This document shows, in pieces, positions 13,701 through 27,092 of a stretch of 64,000 bases of DNA. The notes under the pieces are model-generated. The model had not been told where the DNA came from and did no database searches. It saw nothing but the letters and a program-made list of their open reading frames with translations. The position numbers were made by a program, and so were the translations under genes. Position 1 is the first letter of the stretch; each line of letters opens with the position of its first letter. This DNA is from Larimichthys crocea (Eukaryota; Chordata; Actinopteri; Sciaenidae): contig NC_040032.1 of assembly GCF_000972845.2 (NCBI RefSeq), forward strand, positions 11,506,334 to 11,570,333. Reading direction: 5' to 3'.

Positions 13701-16700
13701 CTGGTGTATTTTAATGCGACACAGACATTAGATCCTACACTACTGCAGTCCTAAATGATGCTATCGCTTATTAAAAAGGTCCCACAGTATTCTGTTTCTG
13801 TCTGCATTTCGAAATGTACCGGTAACAATAACTCGTCTATCTTAACAGCTGATTAGGACCAGATACATGCAGCAGTCTGTAATTTAATGCCGTATTTGTC
13901 TGTATAGATGCCAGAAAGAGTGAGTCTCATGATAAGCATGGTGTGTCTAATTTGCAAAGACGGCAACAACAGTGAAGTAATGTAAAAGTTGTCCAGGAGA
14001 CTGTTTTTCATTTAGTAGTTATAAATGGCATGGTACAAAAGATCCCTTCGTTTCAGTGTTTACATTTTACAAAAGCGTGCCATATGGCAACAACGTAACA
14101 CGATGAATATAGTCGGCACTGGGATCTCCAACAAAAACATTTCAGCTCAGTTTGTAGTGTGAATAATTACTTTAAAAATCTGCCGATGTGATGACAGTAA
14201 TTACGGGTGATACTTTACGTGTGGCTTGCTAACAGTCTGAATACATCAGACAAAGGATTTAGACAAGCGAAGGCAGATTCTCATCACAGGGAAGCTCACG
14301 CAACAAGACAGAAGTATTGAAACTTTTCTTACTTCAGGATCAAGATAGAAGACCTGAAAGTCCTTGCTCTCAGGGGGAGGGGTGAAGGCTGAGATGTGTG
14401 CTCTCAGGGGCACTGACACATTTCTCTCCCCTACTGCCAGCAAGAGGACAAGCTAACTCTTACTGCATCTCAAAACCCAGACCTTTTTATTAAGAGATTT
14501 GTCACCCTCAAAGAAAGACAGAAGTCAAAATGCTGATGCAAGCAATCGAGGAAGGGTGGAGAGCAAAAATGGAAAGAATTAAAGTAGTTTCACGTCCTCT
14601 TTAGGTGACAAAAGTTGTAGTCGTATACCGCCTTAGGATAAACCGACCTGGAAGCAGTATTATCACTCCTTGAAGAGCTTTCTACATTTAACTCGAGGTT
14701 GCTGTACCGAGCAAAGCAGAGGGACCTCCTTACTTCCCCCTTGAATGCTGGAAAAGTGAAGCTAAAGCAATGATTACTACAGACAATATGTCTTGAGATG
14801 GCCTAGTTTATAATGTGTTGCATCGGTGTAGGACAAACAAAGAGATTGCTCAGTCTAAATAAGTCAGACTAAGGTGAAATCACTGTCTGCACGGCCCAGT
14901 TTTTATGTTTACCTCCAGTCTAATTAGGTTTTGCACACATTAGTTCCAACCTCCTCATATTTTATATTTTGTGCCCTTTTGTTTGTATCCCAGCTGCATA
15001 TACACGAACATTTCGCAAACGAGAATTAATATCCTTTTACCATATCCTGCAGTATATTCAACATTAATAGAAACCGAGGGGGAACAACAGGAAATGGGCA
15101 TAATAGGAAATAACACTGTTTATCTTGTCTGATTCATTTTCAAACACCTGCCCCGGGATTCTTCTGACATTTTTTAAAAAACGTCCGTCGGCGGCCAAAG
15201 CCTAGAAAGTGGCGCGCATGTGATTTATGTAATGAATTGTATCTTCGGCAGGTCAAGTGCTTGCACTCGCAGGCTTCAGGCTGTCACTTTGTCACTACAA
15301 GAATGACAGGCAGGTGCAGGACGACACCAGGAGGCGTCAACTGTGCGTCTCTCATTTATAGCCCGCTTGTTTGTCTTTCAGTCGGATTTGTGTTTTGGTT
15401 TATTTTTAGTTAAAATAAGGCGACGGTCAGAAATAGGGTCAACTAGGGACTTTAACACATTTTGTAATACTGTTTATATATTAACAGCAACTTAACTAGG
15501 AGACTCTGTAAATAAGGTCAGTTGCAGGTCAGGTGTCCTTTCCCCCATTTTACCCAATTAGAGTCCCCCACTGCTTTTCCTGATATGCTTCGGCTGACCT
15601 ATTGACTATTTAAACCCATTATTAGACATGTCTGTGGCGTAAAGCCAATGAGGTCTGACTTTGACTAATTTCCCTGGATTCATCTTAGCATTTCCTGTGA
15701 GTGCTGATAAACGGCTTCAAGGACGGATGCGGATGTGTACGTCGCACAATCTTGTACCGTTGGAAATGCCAGCGACTGCGAAGCAGAGCAGCACTTCTCC
15801 GGCACAAGATCACCTTATCAGCGTGGTCTTTTCTCGTCAGTGGTGACACTTTTTTCTCCCTCACTGAGATATTTGCAGCCCGTTAAGTAATCGGGAGACA
15901 CTTTAAGAAAGTAACAGTGAAATGTTCAAGAGAGTAAGAAGAAGAAGAAGAAGAAACAAACACAAAAGGGATAGTGTTTTAAAAAATCGTGCTAGCGAAG
16001 TATAAAGGACTCCCTGTTGCATCACCTGTTTCCACGGCTTGGCCCCTTTACCATGGCAACGGTATGCCGGTTGGGTCGTCAATGTGGGTGTAGAAAGAAG
16101 CCTAGAGGGCGAAACAAGTGTGTGTTTAGTCTGTTAGGGCTGTGAGGCACGGACGGGCTCAGTTTTACAGCAGTGAAAGAGTTACATCATTGAAGAGGAA
16201 TCCTCCTCCCCCCCCCCTGTGGCTCGCTAACCAAGCACGGTTCTTTCTTTCAGCTGTTTCTCTGTTGATTGTGTAAATGGAGGAAGCGAGGAATAGCTTC
16301 GTAATTGGGTCTCTTTGTGAAATGTCAAGGAACATTTCTCAATGCCAAGACATCTTAATATAAATGTAGATTTTTTTTTTTGTCCGGCCCCCTTATAGCA
16401 AATCCCTCAAATCTGCTCACCAAGTATCCACTCGTCGCAATATTACAGCAACTGATCACTTTTCTTTGTCTTCTTCCTCTCTCGTCACAACAGGAACAAC
16501 AGAACGTGTCTGTCTGATACAGGGTACAGTCGAAGCCCTCAATGGCGTCCACAACTTTATTGCGGAGAAAGTGCGCGAGATGCCCCAGAGCGCCCAGAAA
16601 CCCGAGCCAGTCAGCATACTGCAGCCACAGACCACCGTCAACCCCGACCGCGTCAAACAGGTGAGAGGCCGGACATTCAGGGGTCGTGAGGGGTGTGTGT

Positions 16701-18058
16701 GTGGTCGCTATGTGGTAGGAACAGTTCACTTCCAGGACACCTTGTTTATTAGTCGCAAGTCTTGTTCTCTAGGCCGTGACCCACAGTCTGGTAGGGTCAG
16801 GAAAATGTGAGGGTATGTGGTTATTTTTACCTACAGTCTTTCATAGCTAGACAGAGCCGTGTGGCAGCTGCAGCCTAAACCCCTGGGATTAACAAATCGC
16901 TGAGTAAAGCGGGGGCTGGTGTAGTACTCTGACTCAGTGAGAGATATCCTTCTTTCTGTCAGCCATTTATGCTATTAAATCTTTCTCCTGTTACCTTTTT
17001 TTTTCTATTGCTACTTCAATCTTTCTATCTCTCCACAGGCCAAATTGATCGTGCCCAATAGCACAGCTGGGCTGATCATTGGCAAGGGTGGTGCCACAGT
17101 GAAGGCAGTGATGGAGCAGTCAGGGGCTTGGGTGCAGCTCTCCCAGAAGCCAGAAGGCATCAACCTGCAGGAGCGAGTGGTGACCATCAGTGGGGAGCCC
17201 GAACAGAACCGCAAGGCTGTGGAAATCATAGTGCAGAAGATCCAGGAGGACCCTCAGAGCAGCAGCTGCCTGAACATCAGCTATTCCAACGTCTCTGGCC
17301 CAGTGGCCAACTCCAACCCCACCGGCTCCCCCTACGCTAACACGGCCGAGGTGCTGCCCAATGCAGCCGCAGCGGCTGCCACTGCCTCCAGCCTTCTGGG
17401 CCAGGCTGGCTTGACGGGAATGGGCGCCTTCCCCGCCGCCATGTCCAGCTTCTCTGGCAACGATCTGCTGGCCATCACCTCAGCCCTCAACACCCTGGCC
17501 AGCTACGGCTACAACACTAACACCCTGGGCCTGGGCCTCAACCCTGCAGCTGCTTCTGGGGTCCTCGCTGCAGTAGCAGCCAGTGCTAACCCGGCTGCTG
17601 CTGCTGCAGCTAACCTGTTGGCCTCCTACGCCAGCGATGCATCCGGCAGTGCTGGCCACCCTGCAACAGGCCTCGGGGGGTTCTCCCTGGGTTCTCTAGC
17701 AGCTGCTACAGGGGCTTCCAATGGTTACCTAAATGCTTCATCCCCACTGATGGCCTCATCCCTACTGGCAACAGAGAAGCTTGCAGATGGGGCCAAGGAC
17801 GTGGTTGAGATTGCTGTGCCCGAGAATCTGGTCGGTGCCATTTTGGGGAAAGGAGGGAAAACGCTGGTAGAGTACCAGGAGCTAACAGGGGCCCGCATCC
17901 AGATCTCCAAAAAGGGAGAGTTCATTCCTGGTACTCGGAACCGTAAAGTTACCATAACAGGGTCGCCAGCCGCTACGCAAGCAGCGCAGTATCTGATCAG
18001 CCAGCGGATCACGTACGAGCAGGGCGTGCGCGCTACCAACCCACAAAAGGTGGGCTAA
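1785..18058 (+). CDS. nova2: NOVA2-like KH-domain neuronal splicing regulator (4 coding exons)
   Basis: This is a sequence-specific RNA-binding protein of the NOVA family, which binds YCAY clusters and regulates neuronal alternative splicing in the nucleus. Coding exons are 1785-1959, 9136-9279, 16494-16660 and 17039-18058. All introns are GT-AG, phases are consistent, and the total is 501 aa. A likely bipartite nuclear localisation signal lies at residues 38-54 (RKRP...TKR). KH1 is about 62-135 with GKGG at 79-82. KH2 is about 165-235 with GKGG at 177-180. An alanine-rich linker follows, then KH3 at about 416-488 with GKGG at 432-435; the protein ends in NPQKVG. The start is the first of three near-tandem ATGs. 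NOVA2-type residues ([20 protein letters not shown]...LGLGLN) dominate, but some positions are NOVA1-like ([19 protein letters not shown]). Family assignment is very secure; paralogue choice is less so. Confidence 0.93.
1960..9135 (+). other. nova2: nova2 intron 1
   Basis: The intron is about 7.2 kb and interrupts the codon for Glu59 (phase 1). It holds a TA/T run at about 5055-5083 and an imperfect CATC tract at 7717-7754. It has no convincing exon, RNA gene or mobile element. Short open frames here (for example the minus-strand frame at 5783-6154) lack any domain. Some stretches may be conserved enhancers, but one sequence cannot show that. Confidence 0.8.
7717..7754. repeat. Imperfect CATC microsatellite
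   Basis: Short tandem CATC units with a few substitutions, within nova2 intron 1. Confidence 0.85.
11664..11684. repeat. CA microsatellite
   Basis: Perfect short CA run in nova2 intron 2. Confidence 0.9.
12041..12101. repeat. Imperfect direct repeat, copy 1
   Basis: This 61-base block aligns without gaps to 13091-13151, exactly 1050 bases downstream, with about 49 of 61 bases identical by hand count. It lies in nova2 intron 2. It could be a local duplication or two copies of an unrecognised dispersed repeat. Confidence 0.6.
13091..13151. repeat. Imperfect direct repeat, copy 2
   Basis: Ungapped partner of 12041-12101. The conserved pieces include tatatactc, ctaatgctccc, ggacagt and aggatgacat. 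Confidence 0.6.
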
Positions 18059-21000
18059 AAGGAAAAAGAAGAGGAAAAGAAGGAAAGGATGAAGACAGAG
18101 ATAGAAGGGAATTGAGAGGGTCACGATGAATAGAAAAAAGAAACGTCCAAATATCTGTTTAATATTTCAGTATCAAATGAGAGAATCACAAAGGAGGAGG
18201 TGGGGGAGACAACCAAGATAAGTGTGTGTGATATGTGAATGTGTTTTTAGGACTGACGTCCTGATGTTTTTTAAAAGTTTGTGTCGAGTCCTTTTGACGA
18301 TGGTGATCAGAGTAAGCTGAACTGGTCCACTGCCAAGCTGCAGATTCAAGGGTGAGGCCGCAGGGTTTCACCCTCCTCCAAAACCTCATAGCTGTTTTAT
18401 TTCCTTTGTTCTGTTTGGGTTGTGTTGGTTTTAATTTCAGTTGCAAACCTCAGCTCCCGGCGAGTTGAGCATATCAGATGAAGTTCCAGCCAGCTGATAG
18501 AGCTGTTTTACAAACCTTGCTCTTTGTATACAATGCAGAAGGCATTGTTAACAGGGGAGAGGTTTTATGACAAGCACCTGAGGTCATCTCAGTCAATGGG
18601 GAAGCAATCTGAGTATAATTTCTTTAAAGAAATCATATCTATGTTGACATATGTTTCTGATTCTGGCTCATATCATAATTGAAGTTTCTAAATTTGGGTA
18701 TTTTATATATTTTCATCCTTTATTTATTGACATGGTCTCATTCAAACACAAATAGATTATTTAAACCTGTGAATGCAGGTTGATCTGAATGTAAAAACAA
18801 TATTAGCCTATCGCTATTTTTCATTTACAGGGATCAAATATTGTGTTGCAGTGAAAGAAATGTATAACTCAAACCCAGTCTGAACTTCACTGTTGCTGTC
18901 TGCAAGTATAGTTCAGGGGTTAAATAATCAATGTGAGAGGATAGAGGAGACACACAGGAATGTATAAATATATTTTACATGAACACACATAGATAATGCT
19001 CCCACAAACCCACAAACGCTGAAACATATTTGCATATTCAGTCACAAATACAAACACACAGAAATATGTTGTTCTTTAACCCGTTCTTGGTGCTATAGAA
19101 TTAGGTTTATATCTCCTTTACCATGAAATCAGAACCTCTCTGGCGACTACTCTCTTTAACTTGATGTAAAAAAAATAAAAAAGAAAAAAGAGCTGATGTG
19201 TCGTCCAGCCATTAGTAGCCCATTTGGATCTGACCCACCCTCTCACCTAATGAAAAAGGATTGATTTCAGCATTTCATGATGAAAAGCAATCCAGTCTTA
19301 AGAAGTCCATCCTCACTCCCATTGCAGGTCTTTTTTTTTTTTTGTATTTATTTTAAAACAATTGGCCATAGTGGACAAAGATTTTACCTGACAATGTTTT
19401 TGCCTTAGTCACACATTTGTTGTAACTCCCGAGAATTAACTTAAAGCTCAGACTACCTTGACGCAGTGTCTAAACCAGTTCAGTTCGCAAAGAGAACAAA
19501 GCACTACAAAAAGCATTTTGATAAGAAAAGCTGTATGAACCAATATCTGTGAACAAAGAAACTATTGCCTTTACATTAAGGGTACCAAATAGTCAAGAGA
19601 CATACACTAATGAAAGGGAAGTAGAGTGACACTTGAAAAGAAGGTTTGGACTCGCTTTTTCTGCGAGCCATCCTTCCTAATTTGCATCAAGACAAAAAAA
19701 AAAAATAGAAAAGTGGGAAAAAAAAAAAAGCGATTCTGCAGTTCATCCAGGCAGCCTGTTATCGTTCCCAAAACACGTTAACGCTCTCTAACTTCGGGTG
19801 GAGCATGTAATAAAACATCATGAAATGTTTTGGCATCGTTGTCTTTTATGGGCAATTGTTTGTCTAATGCAGGGAGGCTAATTGTCTAGAGCATTTCCAA
19901 GCACTCGAAGATTACCTTGGCTTCCTTCTGTGCTGCTATCCATGGTGTTCATCCTGAGTACACTGGGTCTCTGAAGACTGCACTGTGAGACATTAAGAAC
20001 ACAATGTAAAGCGTGTCTGTCCCTGCTGGGATGTGAGTATATTTTAATGTGCACATCTATGTCACATACACAAAAAAAAAAACTACCAATACTGACAGAA
20101 GGGATATCTCCACAAGAGCATTTATACTCCAGCGTCTTGTGATGTTTCTGTTTACCAGTACCAATGCACTGCACTTAAATTAGCGGACATTTTTCTGATC
20201 AGCGAACCACAAATTATTCCCACCACATTTTTTCCTGCACTGTATTCTCCAGTCCTTATTGACGTCCACCTCCCCGCTCTAAAGACATCTTTCAAGTGCC
20301 CCGTCCCCCCACTCCCCCAATCAACCCAAGCTCTATGATCAGCTTTCTGAATTGCACGGCTGTGAGGGTTGGTGCTGAGTAGCGTCCAAGAAAAAAAAAC
20401 ACAAATCAGAACCACTCCCGTTTTTTGGGGAAATTTAACGAATAGCCTTTTCATTTTTCATAATTCATGTTCGAAAGCAGACGGATTTGCAGGTGTCTGA
20501 AACAGGTCTTTGTGTCTGAACATTATGTGTGGCAATTGCAACAGTGAGCCTTTCTTCCTAACTGAAATCTCTCCTTTCACTACGTGTCTGGAAGGCTTCA
20601 CAGTCATCCATAACTACAATCGGGCCACTAATGAAATCATAGCATAAGATAACCTTTTACTGCCCAAGGTTTTAGCATATAATAAGATACAAGCACAAAA
20701 ACAAAGGGATGTTTTATCAATGCAACTGGACTGCTTGACTGCAGAGAGCTCTCCTTCTAAGCTCTCTGATCTATACATTGTGCCAAATACTATTTCTCTC
20801 TGCCCCTCATTAACTTTCCTCTTTCTCTCAACATTTTATTCCCCCTGCATGTTGCTGTTTCTCACCCCTCTTGAGATTCCTCCTGTGTCCTAAAAACCCT
20901 GTCTGTGGTTCTTCCTTCACTGTGCTCTCCCCCTCTTTCTCCTTCCTCCTGTCTTGTCTTCTCATGGGCGGTGTGTTGGGTGTGCTGCTGGTGGGAGTTA

Positions 21001-24000
21001 TGCACTATAGGTCATAAGGGTATGAAAATATTTTCCCAGGCCGTAGAGTTCACAAGGCTTAAAAATGCACAGAAAACACCTGCCTCCAAAACTGTGACAC
21101 CCACAAGACCAACCAGCAACGTTAGCTCAAAGTATCAAATTCCCTCTATAAGAAGAACAAGTAGGATTTAGAAAAGCTTAGACCGTGAACTTTGGCCTTT
21201 TTAAGGGAAGAGAAAGTGTCGTTTTTTTCTTCCAAAAGAAGGCAAATCTTGGTTGAATAAATATTCATATGTTGGCTGAACAAACTGAGCTCAAGTCTCA
21301 GCCTCAAAACAAAGCATAGAAAGGACAGAATGCATAAGATAGCGAGTGTAAGGTGGAAACTTGTTCGTGACCTCAAGCCGAAACAATGACATCCTTTATG
21401 CATATCCTCTTATCTGAAAAATGACTAGAATTCATTTCTGTGGAATACAATATGTCATGTCATATGATCTATATGTACTTTATTGTAGCTATTCTAGTTT
21501 GTAGTCCAAATGCAGTCCAGCGTTGTCGATACAATGTGAACTATGTTATATTTGTGTGGATGATGAGAGTGCCAACTAAGCCTGATTAAGATTAGCTTCG
21601 CGATTTGTTTGTGCATTATGATGACTCATCATCAACCGGTGGTGTCCATATTTCTGTCATTGATGATTTAGTTTGACAGTAAGAAAATGTAAAGAATATT
21701 GGAAGCAATATAGTAGCATGTTGTCCTGTTTTGTGTTTTATGTCTGTTGTATGAACCTTTGAAATTACTAAGATTTTGAATGAATAGGTTTACATGTACT
21801 TTTTGTAAGTTATGAAAATGCTGCTATTTGATAAGTAAACTATACAAAATATTTTAGTTGAAAAGATGTCTGGTCTGTTGATTAGAAACATGCTCTGAAA
21901 GGCTGGAGCATAAAACGAGGTGTATAGAATACTATACAGTATTGGTAAGATAGCAAAAGTAATAATAGACTCCATAGTACAACCTGTGCCAAACTAGACC
22001 TCCGCAGCTTCTGAAATTGTAGATGTGCGATCAAATGTTAGATATCAATAACTTGTTTAGAAGTGCTGATCAAGTGCCAATCAAACACTGTCTTTTAAGT
22101 TAAGAAAAGATAATCAAATACATTACTTAAGAAAACAAAGGACAAAGAACTTTTTGTGCATTGTTTTATCCCATAGGTACATAGAGTAAGAGTTAAAGAT
22201 TGTGATTTTTATGGATCCATGTTGTTTTACACTCCATGCATCCCTTGTGTGTTTGTTTGACCTGTGGCTTAAGTACTGCTGTCTCACAAATGTCTCTATA
22301 GGCCAGCATGGACTAAGCATAACATGTTATAAGCATTCATAACATACCATTAACAATCAAAAATGTGTTTGTGGAGTTAGGTGTTATCTTTTTGCACGTC
22401 TTCTATTGCATGGTATCAAAAGTTTAAAAAAAAAAAAATTATGGAGGAAAAAAAAATCTTACAAAAATTTTTTGCGAGGTGTCTCTCGCAAAACATTCAA
22501 AGACATAACGCTGCATGCAGTCAAATGTAAAGCACTTAAGTTTACTCGCCTCATGTTTAAAAAAAAGAAAAGAAGATTTTTTTTGTTTTGTTTTTTTGTT
22601 TTGTTCTTTTTATGTCGTGAGTTGGGAGGGAGCTCATTTATTGTCATGTTGGCCCTAAAAAAAAAAGAAAAAAAAAGACACACACACACATACACACACA
22701 CGCATACACACACACACATCTCAGATCCAATTCTCATCAATGAAGTTCATCATCTCTCTCTACACATCATCCGAGAAGAAGATCATTTGATTTTTTAGGG
22801 TAAAGTGAGGAGTATTAAAAATGTGAAACAAGCAAACGTGAAAATGTTATTCAGTGCATTGGCTCCTTGTGTTTTGCTTTTTTTTTTTTTTTTAAAGATA
22901 GCAGGCATGCATCTATTTTTGTTTTTACAAAACAGGTTGAACCTCATATAACCTGTCCCATAATGTTTCAAGGGTTTATTTCTAATGTCACAGCTTGAAA
23001 GCCCAGATCTAATCTATGAATGTACCCATTTACTTTTTTATTTTTAATTTCTGTCGAATGTTATATCAGTCTTTAATGTAAATTCAGGGCAGGAATGTCA
23101 AATACATGTAGAGTTAATATCTATGTCAATAACAGATTTCAGCTATAGTCAGGTAGGCCTCACACGGGCCATAGTCATGAACCAGATATGTTTTAACACA
23201 ACTTCCGATTCGCTGTCAACATTATCTTGTTTGTTTGGTGTTGCATAAATGCACTTTACTGATCAGTGGGGTCATACTGGGTGTGAAATGAAGCAAACCA
23301 TGTTGGCATTCAAGAGTTTTTTTTTTCTTCTCATTCTTTGCTGTTGCTCTGATGTTACTTTTATTATTTTTTTTAAATGTATTTATTCCCTGTTGGGTCT
23401 CATGAATGATGGAAAGGGCTGGAGTCTCAGACAAAATAGAAAAGTAGCACCTGTTTCCTCACTTGAAGGCTTCTCCTTCACATTCCCTTCAGCAGAGGTT
23501 TGTGTCAATCACTGAGTGCTTTGTTTTTAGCGAACATGTGAAACCAGGAGCGATCTGTTTGTCCTTTTTTATTTATTTTTTTTGCTTTAAATTATCAATT
23601 AGAACACGGCTTTCATTTTGTCCAGCAAATTTTTTGGGACTGAAGCACTGGGCTGAAGGTACTGAGGGATGCAAGCTCAAGGTCTGGCTGATATTACAGT
23701 CAGATCACAAAGAGACAAAATCGGCACCAGCAAAAAATGAAGATTGCCTCTGCCACCTCAACATGATCAAAATCACAGAGGAAACCTATTAGACTTTGAG
23801 TGGCCTAGTTACATGAATGATATTTCTCTCTCATTATTTTGTGTTACAAATCCCATGTCGTTGCATTTTACGGCTTCATGTCAGAATGCCAAAAAAAAAA
23901 CGAATTACAGTATCATTCCAAAAGTTGTTATGTTTGTTTTTATTTCCACTCCAAATGTATCCTGGACGTTTCATCCGCCCACACGGAGCCCTTTCACAAG

Positions 24001-25350
24001 AAAGCTAGGACTGGTTTTAAAAGCTACAAACTGGCTAAGGCTGCTTGCTCCTCTCTTACAACCTCTTCTCCATGAGTCTCACTCTCTCAGCCTACACGAT
24101 ATCACGATTTGTGTTTCATCACACTGAGCACCTGCTACTGTGTCCGCCCTTTAAACGGATTAAGGTATTTCTGAGCCCTTTCGTCTGAGAAAATACAGTA
24201 TTCTTTGCCAACCAGATATGAGGCCATTTTTTTTGTCTTTGACCCTCTGAACCTCCCATGAACTTGGTTGACCTTCTCCATCCCCCAAGAACTCATGTTA
24301 CGTGTTGGATATTTTGCACCACTTTTACTGTCAAACTCTGCGAGACTGTTCTTTTGTTTTTCTGGTTATCTGGACAATTCTGCAGGGTTGAACGCTTGCT
24401 TAAGTGTAAACTGAAGAAAGCATGCCGGTACCTTGCAACCATTTTCACGTCATTGTAAAATTTCTTTCGGGGTTTGGTTTCTACTTCGTTTTAACCTCTG
24501 TTCTTTCCATCTCAGAAAAAAAAATGGACTGACAGCATAAGATCAAAATATTCCAAACTAAGAAACGTGATGTTGCCGATTGGGTACATTTCTCTTTGAT
24601 ATTACCGACAACGGTTCTGTCTTTCGTTTGTGACGAGGAGAATCTGTGAAAGTCCACAGTGTTAACTACCTTAAGGGCTTTCTAGGACAGCATTTATATG
24701 TCTTTTAAAAAAAGAAAAATCGATAAAGTCCTCTGAATTTATTCAGAAATGAGAGGATAAAAATGTCTTCTTGTGCCATTTCAGAAAAAGTGTGAAAGCT
24801 TTTTATGGCAAAATATTGTCAGCAAGAGTGCCAAATAATTCCATACTGAGCCAAAAGGCAGCCAGCCTACATAACTAAATGTTAGATCACTGGAATGGTT
24901 ACGTCCCATTTCCACTCCCCTTGAAAAACATCACCGTAATTGTACGACGTTTGAGCTCATGTACCATTATTGTTATGCTGCCAGTCTGTTTTCTGCTTTT
25001 GTCAGAGAAACATCTCAGAAGCAGTATATTTTCTAAATGATACACTGTTGATAAAACGACAACAGCTACTATGGTGAGGGAATGAGAGGATTTTAAAAGT
25101 GTCATTGTTTTTATTATTAGTTTATTTGAACATTATTCATTAATAGATTTAACGGTAATGACTATTTAATGTAACTGTAGTACTGTGTTTGTAAAAGAAA
25201 TTCAGTGAGTTGTGTTTTATGACTCGTGGACTACCAGTGAAGTCAGCATTTCAGTGTTAATAATTGAATTGTTTTTTAAAGATTATTTTTGCGACGGCAA
25301 CAAAGAGTCATTATAAATGTTCATTTTAACATCACTTGTCTTCTGTTCCT
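18059..25350 (+). other. nova2: nova2 3' UTR and downstream flank
   Basis: This is an AT-rich stretch with no coding exon. Vertebrate NOVA genes have long 3' UTRs, so much of it may be transcribed. Candidate AATAAA signals include about 19809-19814 and 21256-21261, but the real cleavage site cannot be chosen by eye. It contains many poly-A/T runs, a CA microsatellite at 22678-22719 and a TCAT-rich stretch at 22734-22786. The downstream limit given is arbitrary. Confidence 0.45.
22678..22719. repeat. CA microsatellite with interruptions
   Basis: CA run interrupted by TA and GC, downstream of nova2 and directly before a TCAT-rich stretch. Confidence 0.9.
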
Positions 25351-26621
25351 TTTATTCGCCACCTTGCTCTTTCTCGCTCTCGAGTGAAAGGTCGAGTGTT
25401 TATATAATCGCAACCAACACGTTCTATGAATAGATCGATTTCTGGAGTGTCGAGTTTGAGCACGTATTAGACGTGAACAATGGCCGCGTGTTTACATGGA
25501 CACAATGCTCGGGTGATGAGGAATCAGATTAAGGTGCAACAAATTATGTGGTTGCAGCATAAATATCACGGCTGATTTACATGAATTCATTTGATGGTTG
25601 GTTTGTTTACGCAGGGTAGGGTGTCAGATCATGGATACTAGATTTAGTAAAAAGCTTCTTTTGTCACAAACAGCAACATTTTGTTTCATTTAGCACCGGG
25701 CTAGCTCCAAATATTTGTCCTATGTGTGATCACAGGCGGTTTCACTGCTAAATAACTTAGATTGTACAGGCCAGTGCCAATCCACATTTATTTTTACACC
25801 TATTGACCCAGCACACCCACACATTATTAGTGTTTTCATTTGGTGGTACTATGCTAGGAATACCTGACCAAAACTATCCAAACAGACGGATGAAGATAAG
25901 TGAAGAATATGGAGCACTTCCTAATTAAGTGTGTGGGAGGGCTGATATTAATGGTACATTAATAAATTAAATATAATATTAATAACTATGTTTTCATTAG
26001 AGTATAATCACCTGAAAAATAACAAGAATTATATATCTACCACCTTGTTTCTACTCTCTTGTTTGTTTGCCTTCATGCTATGAAGGAGGGTGAGGCGAGG
26101 GGGTTTCAGTTAGTAGCGGTCCTTTTAAATTACTTGGAATTAATGTGGCCAATAAAGAGAACCAGCGAGAGTCAAGTTTACAGCCGCCCTGGCACCTCAT
26201 GATGGTGCTAGATGAAAAGTTAAAGAATTACAACGTTCAAAAATTCATCTTGTACACGGACATGAACATTTGTGGCAAATTTGGTGACGCCGGAGGAAAT
26301 GTCGGGATCACCAAAGCTGGTAGACTGGAAATCCATCCAGTTGTTGGGATATTACAGCTAAAAATATCAGGATTATTGTTCCCATGAACATTTTTCTATC
26401 TTATGATGGAGAATCCTCTGAGTAATCACTTAGAACATCACAGGACATTCAAACTCTCCACCAAAGCCCTGCAGAGTAATGAATATCTTTCATTGTTAGA
26501 GGCTCCCTATGGCAGGGTGAGACTATCCAACGGGCAGCAACTCATTGTTTAATCAAGTTGATTAAATTAATTTGAGAAGTCTCCGTAGCTGTGGTCAGAG
26601 AGGAACGTCTTACCAGAGTCA

Positions 26622-26700
26622 AATCAAATCATATTTTATTTGTAAAGCCCAAAGTCACAAAGTACATTTGCCTCGGAGGGCTTTACAATCAGAGGTGGAT
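26622..26700 (-). repeat. Teleost dispersed repeat fragment
   Basis: Reverse-complement match to 39640-39700. Both share the block attgtaaagccctc-gaggcaaatgtactttgtgact and an adjacent TTTGA-rich tail, a combination I recognise as common in teleost genomes. Confidence 0.65.
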
Positions 26701-27052
26701 AATAAGACTGACTAACATCTGATACTCAGTGTGAGCCAGTGATGGTATAGTGTATCAATCTAAGCCATGTATGACTGGGTTGTACAGCCAGTAATTAGCT
26801 ATTTAATGGTATTGAAATGATCTCTGCATGCCATCGCTACTATTTGAACCAGGTTGACGCTCAACTCGAGTGCATGACCCGGCAAAAAAAGCACTGATTG
26901 TAATCACACGCTACATGTGACATCATCGAATGAAATCTGAGCTCTGAGCACAGTTCCAGTCACGTTTCACACAGAACTACAAGCCAGGGAAAATAATTCA
27001 AAAGTTCTGCAACATGTCAGCCTGCCATGATCCATCCAGCACACACAGCCAT

Positions 27053-27092
27053 TCCTCCTCCTCCTCCTCCTCCTCCTCGTCCACCTCCTCCT
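27053..27092. repeat. TCC trinucleotide tract
   Basis: Tandem TCC units with minor interruptions in gene-free DNA. Confidence 0.9.

Larger units (their letters stand above)
9280..16493 (+). other. nova2: nova2 intron 2
   Basis: The intron is about 7.2 kb and splits the first codon after the KH1 motif DFYP (phase 1). It carries a GT run at about 9681-9702, a CA run at 11664-11684, a GAA run at about 15938-15955, and an imperfect direct duplication (12041-12101 and 13091-13151). No extra exon was recognised, and the longer open frames look random. Confidence 0.8.

Noticed and set aside
22406..22798. 130-codon frame rich in Lys, Phe and His-Thr
   Set aside because: Made by poly-A/T runs and a CA microsatellite; not a protein.
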